Origin: Candidatus Eiseniibacteriota bacterium
Lineage (GTDB): Bacteria; Joyebacterota; Joyebacteria; Joyebacterales; Joyebacteraceae
NCBI GenBank assembly: GCA_030639555.1
Contig: DAOWCM010000112.1
Coordinates: forward strand, 1-7,133
Length of the DNA stretch: 7,133 nt
Reading direction: 5' to 3'
Shown here: positions 6,618 to 7,133 of the stretch, one piece after another
How the letters are laid out: every line of letters begins with the position of its first letter
How positions within the stretch are numbered: the first letter of the stretch is position 1
Program-made: the position numbers and the translations under genes
Notes under the pieces: generated by a model
Seen by the model: only the letters and a program-made list of their open reading frames with translations
Told to the model about the DNA's origin: nothing
The model's database searches: none

Positions 6618-6679
6618 GGGTGCTCGGAGTCACGGTACTGGGTTCCCGCCCGGGGCGGGGGACCCGAACGGAGACAGCG
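6618..6679 (+). other. murC-murB spacer with a GC-rich hairpin, or an N-terminal extension of murB
   Basis: If murB starts at GTG 6680 this 62-nt stretch is untranslated. It contains a stem formed by 6641-6650 with 6654-6664: ten pairs including one G-U, one bulged G at 6661, and a 3-nt loop. No U-tract follows, so it does not look like an intrinsic terminator. The murB frame is open through the whole spacer, with possible starts at TTG 6614 (overlapping the murC stop) and GTG 6620. The spacer could therefore instead encode about 20-22 extra residues, rich in Arg, Gly and Thr and without resemblance to known MurB N-termini. Confidence 0.55.
6670..6673 (+). promoter_or_regulatory. Ribosome binding site supporting the murB GTG 6680 start
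   Basis: GGAG at 6670-6673 lies 6 nt before GTG 6680. The other candidates fare worse: GTG 6620 is 10 nt from GGGAG (6605-6609), TTG 6614 is a weak start codon, and ATG 6719 has its purine run directly abutting it. Confidence 0.5.
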
Positions 6680-7133
6680 GTGGAGACAGACCCGAAGGTA
6701 CTCGGTGATCTCGAGAGGATGGCGCCCGGGCAGGTGCTCGTCGCTGAGCCCATGGCCAGGCACACGTCCTTCGGGCTGGGTGGTCCGGCGGACCTCTTCG
6801 TCGAGCCCACGGACCCATCGACGTTCCGTGAATGCAGCGACTACCTGACGGAAGCGGGTGTCCCGGTCACTCTGCTGGGACGGGGAACGAACGTGCTCGT
6901 CAGAAGCGGGGGCATCGAGGGGGCGGTGATGACCGGGACGAAGGCCTTCACCACGCTTGCGCGCACCGACGTTGGAGTGCGGGCGGGTAGCGGCGTGGGC
7001 CTGCCCAAGCTGCTCTCTTTCTGCGCGGAGAACGGCCTCTCGGGCCTGGAGGGGCTCTCCGGCATCCCGGGCAGCGCGGGAGGCGCGGTGGTCACGAACG
7101 CGGGGAGCTTCGGCGTGTCGGTCGGTGACCGCC
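6680..7133 (+). CDS. murB: UDP-N-acetylenolpyruvoylglucosamine reductase (MurB), N-terminal part; truncated by the window end
   Basis: MurB is the cytoplasmic FAD-dependent enzyme that reduces UDP-GlcNAc-enolpyruvate to UDP-MurNAc with NADPH. The first 151 codons are present and the C-terminal substrate-binding domain is missing. Seen in the FAD-binding domain are HTSFGLGGPAD from H28, LGRGTNVLV with G67-N71, a segment ending LEGLSGIPGSAGGAV (GIPG at 128-131), and NAGSFG at 140-145, where most family members have NAGAYG or NIGAYG. The roughly 24 residues ahead of MARHTSF match the length of Bacillus-type MurB N-termini, which favours GTG 6680; ATG 6719 would cut into this region. Whether it belongs to the type I or type II class cannot be told without the C-terminal part. 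It lies after murC on the same strand, so its substrate pathway is shared with all its neighbours. Confidence 0.95.
   Translation, partial: METDPKVLGDLERMAPGQVLVAEPMARHTSFGLGGPADLFVEPTDPSTFRECSDYLTEAGVPVTLLGRGTNVLVRSGGIEGAVMTGTKAFTTLARTDVGVRAGSGVGLPKLLSFCAENGLSGLEGLSGIPGSAGGAVVTNAGSFGVSVGDR

Noticed and set aside
6641..6664. Intrinsic terminator between murC and murB
   Set aside because: The stem is GC-rich but followed by CGAACGG rather than a T-run, and murB continues the same pathway on the same strand.
1..7133. A novel defence, mobile or secondary-metabolite system
   Set aside because: All plus-strand coding space is filled by standard dcw genes, with spacers of 70 nt or less; nothing in the window supports such a system.

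Overview
The window is a contiguous, single-strand (+) stretch of the division and cell wall (dcw) gene cluster from a bacterium. The order is murF (3' end only), mraY, murD, ftsW, murG, murC, murB (5' part only). Every gene belongs to lipid II synthesis or septal peptidoglycan polymerisation. No mobile element, tRNA, rRNA, CRISPR array or accessory cassette was found, and no transcription terminator with a U-tract was seen.

The DNA is GC-rich, with strong G/C preference at third codon positions. GTG is the best start codon for five of the six genes whose start is visible. AGG/AGA arginine and ATA isoleucine codons are fairly common. The order murG-murC-murB, with an unfused murB directly after murC, differs from Escherichia coli (murG-murC-ddlB) but is common elsewhere. 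I cannot assign a phylum from this window. A high-GC diderm lineage or poorly cultured phylum would fit, but that is inference only.

Layout: 1-291 is the MurF C-terminus; 314-1396 mraY; a 70-nt purine-rich spacer; 1467-2870 murD; 2867-4039 ftsW; 4036-5223 murG; 5220-6617 murC; a 62-nt spacer with a GC-rich hairpin; 6680-7133 murB, cut by the window end. The four genes murD-ftsW-murG-murC are joined by three identical GTGA junctions, in which the GTG start overlaps the TGA stop by four bases.

How the genes work together: MurB (reductase), MurC (adds L-Ala), MurD (adds D-Glu) and MurF (adds D-Ala-D-Ala) make UDP-MurNAc-pentapeptide in the cytoplasm. MraY moves the phospho-MurNAc-pentapeptide to undecaprenyl phosphate (lipid I). 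MurG adds GlcNAc (lipid II). FtsW polymerises lipid II at the septum with a partner class B PBP that is not in this window.

The enzymes are conventional and keep their expected catalytic residues. No undescribed system is evident. The least ordinary feature is an 80-base run of inverted repeats, including two mutually exclusive perfect 10-bp stems, in a low-complexity C-terminal extension of murG just upstream of murC. Smaller hairpins precede murG and murB.
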